Shown here one piece after another: positions 35,801-44,416 of a stretch of DNA of 64,000 nucleotides. Under the pieces are notes generated by a model. It saw nothing but the letters and a program-made list of their open reading frames with translations, did not search any database and had not been told where the DNA came from. Within the stretch, counting starts at the first letter, position 1; each line of letters opens with the position of its first letter. The DNA is from Deltaproteobacteria bacterium (lineage in GTDB: Bacteria; UBA10199; DSSB01): contig JACKPJ010000001.1 of NCBI GenBank assembly GCA_024233625.1, positions 1 through 64,000 of the forward strand. The letters run 5' to 3'. Both the position numbers and the translations under genes were made by a program.

Positions 35801-37402
35801 ATGAAAAAATTAACCAATGATTCCATGCGCTGGAGCATATCATTTATATTTTGTTTTTTAATGTTAATACCCCTTTCTTCTTGTGGAGGTGGAACGGATG
35901 TCGATCCAAGTGACACAGGTGCAGATGACCCCAATAACCCTTTTTGTAGTGATGGTATATTACAACAAGATGAAGAGTGCGACGATGGTAACCTGATCAA
36001 CGGTGATGGGTGCGAAAACGACTGCACTATAACTGTTTCAGAAAGCTGTGGAAATGGAATCGTCGATCAAGGTGAAGAGTGCGACGATGGCAATGACATA
36101 GACAATGATGATTGTACTAATGCTTGCACAAACCCAAGCTGCGGGGACGGCATTGTACAACAAAATGAAGAATGTGATGATCAAGATAACGAAAACACCA
36201 ATGCCTGTGCAAATGACTGCACGATCAATTATTGCATGTACTCTTCTACAGATAAATCTGCAGAGGCAAATTTTGGAGAAAGTGTCGCTATTTCGGGAAA
36301 CACCCTAGTTGTTGGAGCTGACTATGACGATGCTGAAGGTATAGATAGAAGAGGTTCTGCATATGTATGCGAAAAGGATTTGAATAGCCAAAAATGGATT
36401 CAAACCCAAAAACTAGTCGCATCCGATGGCAATCAATTCGATTACTTTGGTCGAAGTGTATCCATATATAACGACTATATAATTATTGGGGCTTCCAATG
36501 ATGATAAAGGAGAGGACAGTGGAGCTGCTTATGTATTTAAAAGAAATGGTGATGAATGGAACGAAACCCAAAAACTAGTCGCATCCGATGGTGATCAATA
36601 CGATTACTTTGGGCATAGTGTATCCATATATAACGACTATATAATTATTGGGGCCTCCAATGATGATGATAAAGGAGAGGACAGTGGAGCTGCTTATGTA
36701 TTTAAAAGAAATGGTGATGAATGGAACGAAACCCAAAAACTAGTCGCATCCGACGGTGATCAATACGATTACTTTGGGCATAGTGTATCCATATACAGTG
36801 ATTATGTAGTCATTGGAGCTCGTTGGGGTGATAATCAAGAAATCAACACTGGAACTGCTTATGTATTTAAAAGAACTGGTGATGAATGGAACGAAACCCA
36901 AAAACTAGTCGCCCCCGATGGTGCTGGATTCGATTACTTTGGCCATAGCGTATCCATATCCGGTAATTATATAGTCATTGGAGCCATAGAGGACGATGAT
37001 CAAAACTTAGATAGTGGAGCTGCTTATGTATTTAAAAGAAATGGTGATGAATGGAACGAAACCCAAAAACTAGTCGCCCCCGATGGTGCTGAATTCGATT
37101 ACTTTGGCCATAGCGTATCCATATCCGGTAATTATATAGTCATTGGAGCTCGTTGGGGTGATAATCAAGAAATCAACACTGGAACTGCCTATGTATTTAA
37201 AAGAAATGGTGATGAATGGATTCAAACCCAAAAACTTTTAGCCTCAAATTCAAATACTGGTGATCAGTTTGGTTTTAGTGTTGCGATTGACGGAGATATC
37301 ATTATCGTGGGTGCACCTGATTATGATCACAACAACCTTAACGATGGCTTTGGCTATATTTTTGAAAAATCAAATTTGGATGTTTGGCAGGAAGTTCAAT
37401 AA
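35801..37402 (+). CDS. Lipoprotein with Myxococcus-type Cys-rich repeats and FG-GAP beta-propeller
   Basis: The 533-residue protein has a lipobox LSSC (Cys28), three Cys-rich repeats of the DUF4215/Myxococcus type (each C[GS][DN]GI...EECDD...C...C), and about six FG-GAP-like propeller blades (each YFGxSVSI ... VIGA ... GAAYVFKRNGDEWNETQKLVA). The blades carry Asp-rich calcium-binding-like loops. It is probably a surface-exposed outer-membrane lipoprotein. The blades are almost identical in DNA, a sign of recent tandem duplication or gene conversion. Confidence 0.88.
   Translation: MKKLTNDSMRWSISFIFCFLMLIPLSSCGGGTDVDPSDTGADDPNNPFCSDGILQQDEECDDGNLINGDGCENDCTITVSESCGNGIVDQGEECDDGNDIDNDDCTNACTNPSCGDGIVQQNEECDDQDNENTNACANDCTINYCMYSSTDKSAEANFGESVAISGNTLVVGADYDDAEGIDRRGSAYVCEKDLNSQKWIQTQKLVASDGNQFDYFGRSVSIYNDYIIIGASNDDKGEDSGAAYVFKRNGDEWNETQKLVASDGDQYDYFGHSVSIYNDYIIIGASNDDDKGEDSGAAYVFKRNGDEWNETQKLVASDGDQYDYFGHSVSIYSDYVVIGARWGDNQEINTGTAYVFKRTGDEWNETQKLVAPDGAGFDYFGHSVSISGNYIVIGAIEDDDQNLDSGAAYVFKRNGDEWNETQKLVAPDGAEFDYFGHSVSISGNYIVIGARWGDNQEINTGTAYVFKRNGDEWIQTQKLLASNSNTGDQFGFSVAIDGDIIIVGAPDYDHNNLNDGFGYIFEKSNLDVWQEVQ
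36400..37240 (+). repeat. Near-identical tandem repeats encoding propeller blades
   Basis: Blocks of about 162-168 bp repeat across the region; CAAAAACTAGTCGC recurs about five times. A longer-period (about 330 bp) duplication is visible, since GGAGCTCGTTGGGGTGATAA occurs at 36817 and again at 37146. Confidence 0.85.
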
Positions 37403-37431
37403 TCTTGTTTTTTTCATACCAAAGTCAACAT

Positions 37432-37462
37432 AAAACCCCTCCTATCAGGAGGGGTTTTTATT
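37432..37462 (+). terminator. Rho-independent terminator
   Basis: AAAACCCCTCCT and AGGAGGGGTTTT form a perfect 12-bp stem with a 3-nt loop and a short T run. Confidence 0.93.
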
Positions 37463-37504
37463 ATCTACCAAAGTTCATTGAACAAAACATAAGAAAGATT
37501 CCTC

Positions 37505-37513
37505 AAGACGGAG
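37505..37513 (-). repeat. Near-copy of the CTCCGTCTT motif
   Basis: AAGACGGAG on the + strand, upstream of the RAYT transposase gene. Confidence 0.55.
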
Positions 37514-37534
37514 GAACAAATTTCGAACTCATAA

Positions 37535-37549
37535 GTTTGAAAACCGAAC
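37535..37549. repeat. GTTTGAAAACCGAAC repeat near the RAYT gene
   Basis: It differs at one position from GTTCGAAAACCGAAC at 138-152, the flanks also match (AAGTT ... GAAC-CTT), and both can form a short hairpin. It lies about 80 bp upstream of a REP-associated transposase. Confidence 0.45.
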
Positions 37550-37599
37550 CCTTCTAACTTTCAAAACTATATTTTTGACATTTTTTGGCCTATTTTAAC

Positions 37600-37616
37600 T
37601 TGGCAAAGATCTTGCT
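37600..37616 (+). promoter_or_regulatory. Sigma-54-like promoter upstream of RAYT
   Basis: TTGGCAAAGATCTTGCT has GG and GC exactly 10 nt apart and a TTGCT -12 element; the -24 element is TGGCAA instead of TGGCAC. The expected start site would be only a few bases from the ATG at 37630, which makes it less certain. Confidence 0.4.
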
Positions 37617-37629
37617 TGATATAAATAAC

Positions 37630-38340
37630 ATGCCAAGCACACCTCGATATTATATTCTCGATGACCACTCTCTCTTCCACGTTACTTGGAAGTGCCACAA
37701 TAATGACTGGCTGTTAAAAGAAGATTGGGCAAAGCAGCTCTATTACAATTTATTGCTAAAATATAAAGATAGATATGGGGTTCAAATTTATGCTTACTGT
37801 TTCATGGATAACCATCCACATCTAACGGGAAAACTCAAATCCCTTAAAGATTTTTCGGACTTTTTTCGAGTTGTTAACTCCTGCTTTGCGCGTTTTTACA
37901 ATAAAAAAGTTGGTCGTCGTGGACAAGTGGTTATGGATCGTTTTAAGTCTCCTCGGATTGAAAGCGAAGCTGACTTATTTAAAGTCATGTTTTATATTGA
38001 TCTCAATCCAAAAAGAGCGGGAAAGGTTTCTCATCCTAAACAAAATACTTTTTCTTCATATAACTATTATGCTTTTGGAAAGAGCGATTCTTTAGTGACT
38101 TCTGCGCCAAGTTATTTGGGTTTAGGAAAAAGCCCTCAAGCAAGACAAAAAATCTATCAAAGTCTTGTTGAAAGTATTTTGAAAAATGATTGGAAAGAAA
38201 AAGTGCCTTACTCTTCTGTTTCTTTTATTGGAAATCCAATCTGGGTCCGTCAACAAATCTATCAACTAAAGATGGCAAAAACTTCTTATTATCGAGATTG
38301 GAAACAAAGATACAAAAAGAGGTTTGCTAATTATATATAA
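37630..38340 (+). CDS. REP-associated tyrosine transposase (RAYT, Y1_Tnp)
   Basis: ATG 37630 gives 236 residues; a TTG at 37585 is unlikely. It has the HUH motif HPH (62-64, in FMDNHPHLTG), RRGQVVMDRFKS and the catalytic Tyr123 in FYIDLNPKRAG. RAYTs are single-copy domesticated relatives of IS200/IS605 transposases that process REP palindromes. No flanking terminal repeats of a complete insertion sequence are visible, which fits a RAYT rather than an active IS. Confidence 0.9.
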   Translation: MPSTPRYYILDDHSLFHVTWKCHNNDWLLKEDWAKQLYYNLLLKYKDRYGVQIYAYCFMDNHPHLTGKLKSLKDFSDFFRVVNSCFARFYNKKVGRRGQVVMDRFKSPRIESEADLFKVMFYIDLNPKRAGKVSHPKQNTFSSYNYYAFGKSDSLVTSAPSYLGLGKSPQARQKIYQSLVESILKNDWKEKVPYSSVSFIGNPIWVRQQIYQLKMAKTSYYRDWKQRYKKRFANYI

Positions 38341-38568
38341 TTTTTAAAATAATCATTTCTGAGACACCTATAAATCAACCAAAATTCCTCCTAAACATAA
38401 CTTACTGATCTAAACACTCAAAAATAGTAAGAAAATTTTTCTAAAAGAACTTCTGTAAAATAAAGACATAAAATATTTGTAAAAAAACAACTAAAGGCAT
38501 TTTTCAACAGTACTCATTAACCTTCACATCACACCAAAATCATTTAAATGTTCGATTAATCTCTTTCT

Positions 38569-38624
38569 CTCAATAAATTACTCCGTCTGAATTTTACTCA
38601 ATAAATTACTCCGTCTGAATTTTA
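38569..38624 (+). repeat. Perfect 28-bp tandem duplication carrying two ACTCCGTCTGAA motifs
   Basis: Copies at 38569-38596 and 38597-38624 are identical; each contains ACTCCGTCTGAA (starting 38580 and 38608), the variant closest to the Neisseria uptake core CCGTCTGAA. Confidence 0.9.
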
Positions 38625-38625
38625 T

Positions 38626-38693
38626 AAATATAAAAAAAAAAATTTTGTGAATTGCTTGGTCTATGAAAAAAGATTCAAGCAGTTCACAAAATT
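38626..38693 (-). terminator. Long-stem terminator of the 38733-39158 gene
   Basis: Arms 38641-38658 and 38676-38693 pair over 18 bp (one G-U in RNA) with a 17-nt loop; read on the minus strand the stem is followed by a run of T. Confidence 0.8.
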
Positions 38694-38732
38694 AAATAAG
38701 ACTTTAAAGCTTAATTAACACCTCGCTTTATT

Positions 38733-39158
38733 TTAATTATCAAAGCCCGGTGTAGGTATACCTAAGCTATACCAAATTCCTGGAGATTTACCTTTAGAAA
38801 CACATTCACATATACTCACAGAATTTTGAACATCCTCCTTACACTCTAACGTCTGACCTTCAGGACAGGCTATGCGGGGCACTGTGGTTGAAGTCGTCAA
38901 AGTGGTACTGCCACCTGTGGGGTCAATATAATAATAATTAACCGGTAATAAATTCCCTTCTCTATCATATTGAAAATCAACAGTAATTGAGCTTCCATCA
39001 GCATTGCGCCAAAGGACATTTTGACCTTCTCTAAAATCACGACTGATGTCAGTGCTTTCTAGGTATCTAATATTTCCTTCTTTGATTTCCGCATGAGCTA
39101 CGCTTCCTAAAGCAAGCATAACTACGCCGACAAATAGAAACTGAGATATTTTTAACAT
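38733..39158 (-). CDS. Small exported protein of unknown function
   Basis: The 141-residue protein has a signal peptide (about 1-23, cleavage after VAHA) and a mature part with Thr/Ser-rich and four-Cys regions (ACPEGQTLECKED ... ICECVSKG). GAGG lies just before the ATG. No family is recognised. Confidence 0.75.
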   Translation of the reverse strand: MLKISQFLFVGVVMLALGSVAHAEIKEGNIRYLESTDISRDFREGQNVLWRNADGSSITVDFQYDREGNLLPVNYYYIDPTGGSTTLTTSTTVPRIACPEGQTLECKEDVQNSVSICECVSKGKSPGIWYSLGIPTPGFDN

Positions 39159-39359
39159 TTCCTCACTCCTTTTTTTTATATAGATGAATTCTTATATTGC
39201 TTTCTTTAAAATACTCCTCTCCAAAAAATAAACAATAGGCATTTCCATAGTTAGAATACTATTCAGTAAGACCAATAAGCTTAATGACAACTAAATATTT
39301 TTAAATAATTTAAACCTTTTTTCTAAAGATATTTGTTTAATCCTATCTAGATTAGTTTT

Positions 39360-39368
39360 ACTCCGTCT
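39360..39368 (+). repeat. Copy of the ACTCCGTCTGA motif at the edge of a gene remnant
   Basis: ACTCCGTCT followed by GA; the recognisable peptidase-like coding remnant starts two bases later. Confidence 0.6.
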
Positions 39369-39370
39369 GA

Positions 39371-39499
39371 AATTTCTATCGTAATCCTCATTATCATCAG
39401 GCAAGCGATCAAATTGAAACTTTAGATTTTGCAAAAATGTCTCAGGTTATTCAGGGAATCTACGGAGCTCTTACACACAAAAATGCATCGAACAAATAA
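39371..39499 (+). pseudogene. C-terminal remnant of an M28-family (Zn aminopeptidase-like) protein
   Basis: The frame reads 42 residues to TAA (39497-39499), including NPHYHQASDQIETLDFAKM and QVIQGIYGAL. M28 peptidases typically end with N-P-x-Y-H-x-x-x-D-x-x-x-T-L-D followed by a helix, so this matches the end of that family. A stop codon (TGA, 39368-39370) precedes it and no start or catalytic domain remains. Confidence 0.6.
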
Positions 39500-39578
39500 C
39501 TTGGCAAGCGAAGAATAATAAAATAAGAATAGGCATTTATAAATTTTTGTATCAAACATTTTAACATAGAGAATTAAC

Positions 39579-39992
39579 ATGACAACACCCATTCCAGGAC
39601 AAACAACTCCTAACCAGCAAACTCCACCCTCAGATTACAAAACCCAACAAGGACGGCAATGGGCCATGTTTTGCCACCTCAGTGCTCTTTCCATGTATTT
39701 AATTCCTTTTGGAGATATTCTGGGGCCCTTGATTATTTGGCAAATCAAAAAAGATGAATTTCCTGAATTAAACGCTCATGGCAAAGAAGCGCTTAATTTT
39801 CACTTAAGCATGCTGATTTACATGATCCCTGTGACTATTATTGGAATTCTTGGCACCATTTTTTGTTTCGTTGGCTTTATCATTCTTCCTGTCATTCCAG
39901 TTCTTTCAACCGTATTCAGTATTATCGCCGGCATTAAAGCTAACCAAGGAGAGTTTTATCAATATCCACTGACAATTCGTATGATTAAATAA
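39579..39992 (+). CDS. DUF4870-family membrane protein
   Basis: The 137-residue protein has a Pro/Gln-rich N-terminus and three to four hydrophobic segments, with the DUF4870 signature (WAMFCHLSALS, GPLIIWQIKKDEFPELNAHGKEALNFHLS). The family is widespread and of unknown function. It stands alone. Confidence 0.88.
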   Translation: MTTPIPGQTTPNQQTPPSDYKTQQGRQWAMFCHLSALSMYLIPFGDILGPLIIWQIKKDEFPELNAHGKEALNFHLSMLIYMIPVTIIGILGTIFCFVGFIILPVIPVLSTVFSIIAGIKANQGEFYQYPLTIRMIK

Positions 39993-40116
39993 TTCAGAAT
40001 TATAAAAATTGCCTAAATTATACTCATCATGCCTCTAAAATAAGCGAAGTCTTAAACTGCGTCAATACTACCCTTTTGCATCCTGTTAAAATGATTAAAC
40101 TTTTGTAGCCGTCATG

Positions 40117-40133
40117 TTGGCACAATAGTTGCT
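40117..40133 (+). promoter_or_regulatory. Sigma-54 (-24/-12) promoter
   Basis: TTGGCACAATAGTTGCT matches the consensus TGGCAC-N5-TTGCW, with GG and GC spaced by 10 nt. The predicted start site, near 40144, is 40 bp before the ATG of the downstream gene. Confidence 0.7.
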
Positions 40134-40140
40134 CCGTCTT
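40132..40140 (+). repeat. Near-copy of the CTCCGTCTT motif overlapping the -12 element
   Basis: CTCCGTCTT directly follows the TTG of the -12 box of the sigma-54-like promoter. Confidence 0.55.
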
Positions 40141-40183
40141 AAATAGAGTTTTAATAAACCATCCGTGGTAAGGAGCTTTTATT

Positions 40184-40843
40184 ATGTCAGAAAATAGAAT
40201 TTCAGAATATCAAATCAAGTGGGGTGGAACTTTTTCAAACGCCAATGCAGCACTTCAAGAATATTTTCAGGACGAGCTTAATAAAGAATATGGCGCAAAG
40301 GGGCCTACTCATCAAAACTCTCACAAACTCAAACACCTTGATATTCTTAAAAAGGCTGAAATTGATACTGATGGTGACGGAAAGTCTGATTATATGATTG
40401 CCGAGGCTCTATTATTTACCCAAAAGAAAAGCCTAATCAAAGGAATAGAATTTTTTGCCGATGATCTATTTATCCTTCTGGATAAAGAAGGAAGAGTTTT
40501 CATCTGGGATAAAATCAATCAACCTTGGAAAAAAGAAAATTTACAGTATTTTTCAAAATTAAATAGTTCACACGCTAGCATAGAAGCAACTGAAAAGAAG
40601 GCATACAAAAATGCTGTGGAGAAATTCAAAAATGGTGCGAGTACTGGAGTGTTTGAAAGCTTTCTAGAAGCGCAGAGCAACCCCAATTTTAATTCTGCTC
40701 AATCACTCCCAAGTTTCGAAGCCTCTTCAGCCTGCTATATTCCTCTTTCTAATTTGGGAAATGCGCTTTTTGGATTACCTTATTCAATTTTTTATTATTT
40801 TTCGAACCCTGATAAGTTTTGTCTGAAATTAAGTTTTGTGTAA
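40184..40843 (+). CDS. Hypothetical protein with EF-hand-like loop, preceded by a sigma-54-type promoter
   Basis: The 219-residue protein has no signal peptide. A calcium-loop-like segment DTDGDGKSDYM lies at about residues 61-71. The rest is mixed charged, with a hydrophobic aromatic C-terminus (FGLPYSIFYYFSN). AAGGAG precedes the ATG. No family is recognised. Confidence 0.7.
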   Translation: MSENRISEYQIKWGGTFSNANAALQEYFQDELNKEYGAKGPTHQNSHKLKHLDILKKAEIDTDGDGKSDYMIAEALLFTQKKSLIKGIEFFADDLFILLDKEGRVFIWDKINQPWKKENLQYFSKLNSSHASIEATEKKAYKNAVEKFKNGASTGVFESFLEAQSNPNFNSAQSLPSFEASSACYIPLSNLGNALFGLPYSIFYYFSNPDKFCLKLSFV

Positions 40844-40862
40844 CTAACTTGCAATTTGTCGC

Positions 40863-41111
40863 TTAAAAATAATGAATTTCAACCCTTTTTCCAGGTCTAT
40901 TCAATAGGAAGGTTTCTACCTTCCTATTATAGTTATTCACTTGAAAAGGTATCGTAAAAAGATCCACAAGCCAGCCGATGCCAAATAGTCCAAGTGTGAG
41001 AAGATACAAAATACCCATTCCTGTTTTATTGAGATAAAATTTATGCACTCCACATAATCCAAAGAAAAACCACAGGAGATATGCAATCCATATTTCTTTT
41101 GTCTTAATCAT
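40863..41111 (-). CDS. TM2-domain membrane protein
   Basis: The 82-residue protein has two transmembrane helices joined by a short turn and the TM2 signature (AYLLWFFFGLCGVHKFYLNKTGMGILYLLTLGLFGIGWLVD is its core, starting with Tyr11). AGAGGA precedes the ATG. TM2 proteins are common small membrane proteins of poorly known role. It is divergent from the ABC exporter operon, sharing a 235-bp intergenic region with an 18-bp palindrome. Confidence 0.9.
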   Translation of the reverse strand: MIKTKEIWIAYLLWFFFGLCGVHKFYLNKTGMGILYLLTLGLFGIGWLVDLFTIPFQVNNYNRKVETFLLNRPGKRVEIHYF

Positions 41112-41160
41112 TTTTTCCTCTCAAAAAAATCATCACCTATCATAGTCAGTCGATAATCAC

Positions 41161-41178
41161 ACCTATCTAAAGTTAGGT
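41161..41178. promoter_or_regulatory. 18-bp inverted repeat, copy 2 (reverse orientation, one mismatch)
   Basis: ACCTATCTAAAGTTAGGT matches the reverse complement of the other two copies at 17 of 18 positions. It lies between the divergent TM2 gene and the exporter operon. Confidence 0.6.
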
Positions 41179-41346
41179 TTAGATAAATAAAAATACGAAA
41201 AAATTAAACTAGAAAAGATGAAAGGAATTTTAATTATAATTTTTATAAATTATTATAAAATTTGTGTGATATTTTAATGCTTCGGCTTCAATACAAATTT
41301 TGCTAGAAACATATGACAACATCATCATCTAAAAAAGGAAAACAAG

Positions 41347-42051
41347 ATTAACACTCTCTGCCGTATTCAAGATCTTAGCAAAACTTACACAATGGGTGAA
41401 GTTCTCATCCATGCTCTTCGAGGAGTCAACCTCGAGGTCTATCCAGGAGAAATAATGGTTCTTTTAGGGCCATCCGGCAGCGGCAAATCGACCTTATTGA
41501 ATATCATGGGAGGACTCGACGTTCCCAGCTCTGGAGAGGTTTGGTTTGGAGAATTTAATCTGGGCGCAGCGGATGACCCTTCAAGAACAGAATATCGCCG
41601 AAAAGAAATCGGTTTTATCTTTCAATTTTACAACCTCATTCCAAGCTTAACAGCTTTAGAAAATGTCGAGCTCATTACAGAAATTGTTCAACAATCCATG
41701 CAAGCAGAGGAAGCCTTAAAAATGGTCGGACTTGAAGAACGGCTTCATCACTTTCCTTCTCAACTTTCTGGTGGAGAACAGCAACGAGTTGCTGTGGCTC
41801 GTGCTATCGTCAAAAAACCTCGCTTATTACTTTGCGACGAACCGACTGGGGCCTTGGATCATAAAACCGGCCGTCTGGTCTTACAAGCACTCAAAAAAGT
41901 AAACGAAGAGTTAGGAACCACAACCATCATTATCACACATAATGCAGGCATTGCCGATATGGCAGACCGTGTTGTTCATTTAGCCGATGGAAAAATTGTT
42001 CAGATTGAAGCTAAGCAACAAAAAATAAATCCGGACCAACTCAAATGGTAA
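41347..42051 (+). CDS. ABC transporter ATP-binding protein (MacB/LolD type), apparently starting at ATT
   Basis: The first ATG in frame, 41392, would delete the conserved first strand RIQDLSKTY. The frame is open upstream to a TGA at 41314, with no ATG, GTG or TTG. ATT at 41347 has AAGGAA 6 nt upstream and gives 234 residues. The domains are standard: Walker [10 protein letters not shown], signature [14 protein letters not shown], Walker [13 protein letters not shown]. Alternatively an ATG at 41313 could join this frame if the A6 run at 41331-41336 had one base fewer. It overlaps the permease start by 7 bp. Confidence 0.92.
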   Translation: MNTLCRIQDLSKTYTMGEVLIHALRGVNLEVYPGEIMVLLGPSGSGKSTLLNIMGGLDVPSSGEVWFGEFNLGAADDPSRTEYRRKEIGFIFQFYNLIPSLTALENVELITEIVQQSMQAEEALKMVGLEERLHHFPSQLSGGEQQRVAVARAIVKKPRLLLCDEPTGALDHKTGRLVLQALKKVNEELGTTTIIITHNAGIADMADRVVHLADGKIVQIEAKQQKINPDQLKW

Positions 42052-44408
42052 AAAAGCTACAGCGCAAACTCATCCGTGATTTATGGCGTATGAAAATGCA
42101 AGTCATTACCATCGCACTAGTCATTGCAAGTGGCGTAGGCGCTTTAGTTGGGTTTTTGTCCACTCAAGATTCTTTGAAAATTGCACAAACTCAGTTTTAT
42201 CAACGATTTCGCTTTGCAAATATTTTTGGAGAGCTCAGCCGAGCTCCACAAAGCATTGCTCAACAAATACAAAATCTACCGGGAGTCGCCACTCTTGAGA
42301 CCCGAATCAGTAAAGATTTTTTACTGCATTTACCGCAAAAATCATATACGGCAGTTGGCCGCTTTATTTCCATCCCCACCGATTCACAACCTCGTCTAAA
42401 CAAAATATATTTAAGAAGCGGTCGCTGGCTTGATCCCGAAACAACTCATGAAGCCCTTGTCAGTGAAGGTTTTGCCGAAGCGAACGGCTTCAAACCAGGA
42501 GACAAAATTGCTGCAATTATTAATGGAAAATACCAAAGCTTTGATATTGTCGGCATTGCATTGTCTCCTGAGTATATTTACGCAATCCGAGGAGACAATC
42601 CCATTCCGGATGATCGCCAATACGGTATTTTTTGGACTTCGCAAAAAACCCTTGAGTCTGCTTTAAATATGGAAGGAAGCTTTAATAGCTTCAGTCTTAG
42701 TTTAGGATATGGAAATTCCGAACAAGCTCTTATCGATAAAATAGATCATTTACTCTTAGACTATGGAGGATTAGGAGCCTATGGCCGCAGTGATCAAGTT
42801 TCTCACCGCTTCATCTCAGATGAAATTAATCAAAACCGCGTCATGGCAGTTGTCATCCCTTTTATCTTTTTATCCGTCGCCGCCTTCCTTTTAAATGTTG
42901 TCATGAGCCGCATTGTCGGCCAACAACGCTCACAAATCGCTTCTCTAAAAGCTGTTGGCTATCACAACAAAAGTATTTCCCTGCATTATATAAAATTCGT
43001 CACGATTATTGTTTTCTTAGGCGCTATTACTGGTAGCGGACTTGGAGCATGGATTGGAATAAAATTCACTCAACTCTATGGTGATTATTACCGCTTTCCA
43101 AATATTAATTATACCCTCGACCCTAAAATTGTTTTATTCTCTTTTTTGATCAGCTTGTTTGCTGCATGGTTTGCCATCTTCCGCACCTTAAAAAATATCT
43201 ATCAACTACAACCCGCCGAGGCGATGAGGCCTCCTAACCCTCCCAGCTTTCGCCAAAAATCCTGGGAAAAAAAGTACATTACAAGCAAGCTCTCCAATAA
43301 AAGTAAAATGATTTACCGTAATTTAACCACTCAGGGATGGAAAACAAGTTTAAGTATCTTGGGAATGGCCTCTGCACTGATGATCACAACGCTAGGAATG
43401 TTTTGGTGGGACACGATTGATTTTGTCATCGACTATGAATTTTTCCAAACTAATCGCGAAGATGCTTTAGTCACTTTTATTGATCGACAAGAAACTAAAG
43501 CTTTATGGGAGCTTGAACAATATCCAGGCATTCTCGTCAGCGAAGGCTATCACTCTCTTCCCGTTAGAATTTATTCGGGGCATAAAAAAGTCGAAACTGC
43601 GCTTGTCGGCTATCCTAAAAACTCAAAAATTCGTTTTATGTTTAACGACAAACATCAAAGAGTCTATCCCAGTGGAGAAGGGATTATGCTGAGCCATCTA
43701 CTTGCACAACGCTTAAAGCTCAAACCTGGTGATTGGGTTCATCTCGAAGTCCTCGAAGGCAAAAGACAAAAGTGGTTTTTACCCGTTAGTGCAATACTTT
43801 ATCAATGGGTTGGTTACTCTGCCTATATAGATTTAAAAAGTTTACAAAATCTTCTTGATGAAAACAGCATAAGATTTGCTGTTCTGAAAGTCGATGCACT
43901 CCACAAAGCCACACTGCAAGAAAAACTCAAATTTATTCCAAAAGTAGTAGGAATTCATTTTAAGAGAGAGACACTCCGTAGTTTTAAAGAAACAATGGTG
44001 AAATTTATTTTGGTTTTTGCAAGCAGCTTAACAATTTTTGCTTTCATCATTGCCTTTGGAGTCGTCTACAATAGTATTCGCGTCACCCTCTCTGAGCGTG
44101 AATGGGAACTCATGAGTTTACGTGTGATGGGTTTTAATGTTAAACAAGTCTTCCTTTTATTAACTTATGAAATGCTTTGGCAAATAGTCATTGCTCTGCC
44201 TTTAGGTTGGGGACTTAGCTATCTCTTTGCCAAACTCATGGTAACTCTCATGCATACAGAGGCGTTTGATATTCCTTTAGTGATTCATCCTAAAACATTT
44301 GCATACGCCTCTTTAGTTATTATTATTTCAGCAATATTGAGTTCATATTATGCATATTATCGACTCAAGAAAATTAATATTGTCTCAGCCCTCAAAATAA
44401 GAGAGTAA
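42045..44408 (+). CDS. FtsX-like ABC transporter permease (MacB/LolE superfamily)
   Basis: The 787-residue protein has an N-terminal membrane helix, a periplasmic domain (about 40-260), three helices with FtsX signature ([24 protein letters not shown] region to about 380), a second half beginning with another helix at about 440, a second periplasmic domain, and three C-terminal helices: a duplicated FtsX layout. It works with the ATPase upstream and the adaptor protein downstream, and probably moves a lipid, peptide or lipoprotein out of the inner membrane. Confidence 0.9.
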   Translation: MVKKLQRKLIRDLWRMKMQVITIALVIASGVGALVGFLSTQDSLKIAQTQFYQRFRFANIFGELSRAPQSIAQQIQNLPGVATLETRISKDFLLHLPQKSYTAVGRFISIPTDSQPRLNKIYLRSGRWLDPETTHEALVSEGFAEANGFKPGDKIAAIINGKYQSFDIVGIALSPEYIYAIRGDNPIPDDRQYGIFWTSQKTLESALNMEGSFNSFSLSLGYGNSEQALIDKIDHLLLDYGGLGAYGRSDQVSHRFISDEINQNRVMAVVIPFIFLSVAAFLLNVVMSRIVGQQRSQIASLKAVGYHNKSISLHYIKFVTIIVFLGAITGSGLGAWIGIKFTQLYGDYYRFPNINYTLDPKIVLFSFLISLFAAWFAIFRTLKNIYQLQPAEAMRPPNPPSFRQKSWEKKYITSKLSNKSKMIYRNLTTQGWKTSLSILGMASALMITTLGMFWWDTIDFVIDYEFFQTNREDALVTFIDRQETKALWELEQYPGILVSEGYHSLPVRIYSGHKKVETALVGYPKNSKIRFMFNDKHQRVYPSGEGIMLSHLLAQRLKLKPGDWVHLEVLEGKRQKWFLPVSAILYQWVGYSAYIDLKSLQNLLDENSIRFAVLKVDALHKATLQEKLKFIPKVVGIHFKRETLRSFKETMVKFILVFASSLTIFAFIIAFGVVYNSIRVTLSEREWELMSLRVMGFNVKQVFLLLTYEMLWQIVIALPLGWGLSYLFAKLMVTLMHTEAFDIPLVIHPKTFAYASLVIIISAILSSYYAYYRLKKINIVSALKIRE

Positions 44409-44416
44409 ATAAGAAG

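Larger units (their letters stand above)
38341..38732. other. Intergenic region with tandem repeat and a long terminator
   Basis: No gene is seen. It holds a 28-bp perfect tandem duplication (38569-38624) and the terminator of the convergent small exported protein (38626-38693). The first 220 bp are AT-rich without clear signals. Confidence 0.6.
39159..39578. other. Intergenic region holding a peptidase remnant
   Basis: Apart from the M28-like remnant (39371-39499) and one motif copy at its 5' edge (39360-39368), the stretch is AT-rich and shows no gene. Confidence 0.55.

Noticed and set aside
35608..36027. 139-residue open frame on the minus strand
   Set aside because: It overlaps the start and signal peptide of the propeller lipoprotein and its Ser/Pro-rich sequence is the complement of Cys-rich repeat codons.
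36400..37240. CRISPR-like repeat array
   Set aside because: The repeats are long, contiguous and in frame with propeller blades; there are no short repeats with unique spacers and no cas genes.
37435..38400. Complete insertion sequence around the RAYT gene
   Set aside because: No matching terminal inverted repeats or target duplications could be found on both sides.
41313..41351. 12-residue frame [12 protein letters not shown] before the exporter ATPase
   Set aside because: It is too short to support as a gene; mentioned only as a possible start with a frameshift.
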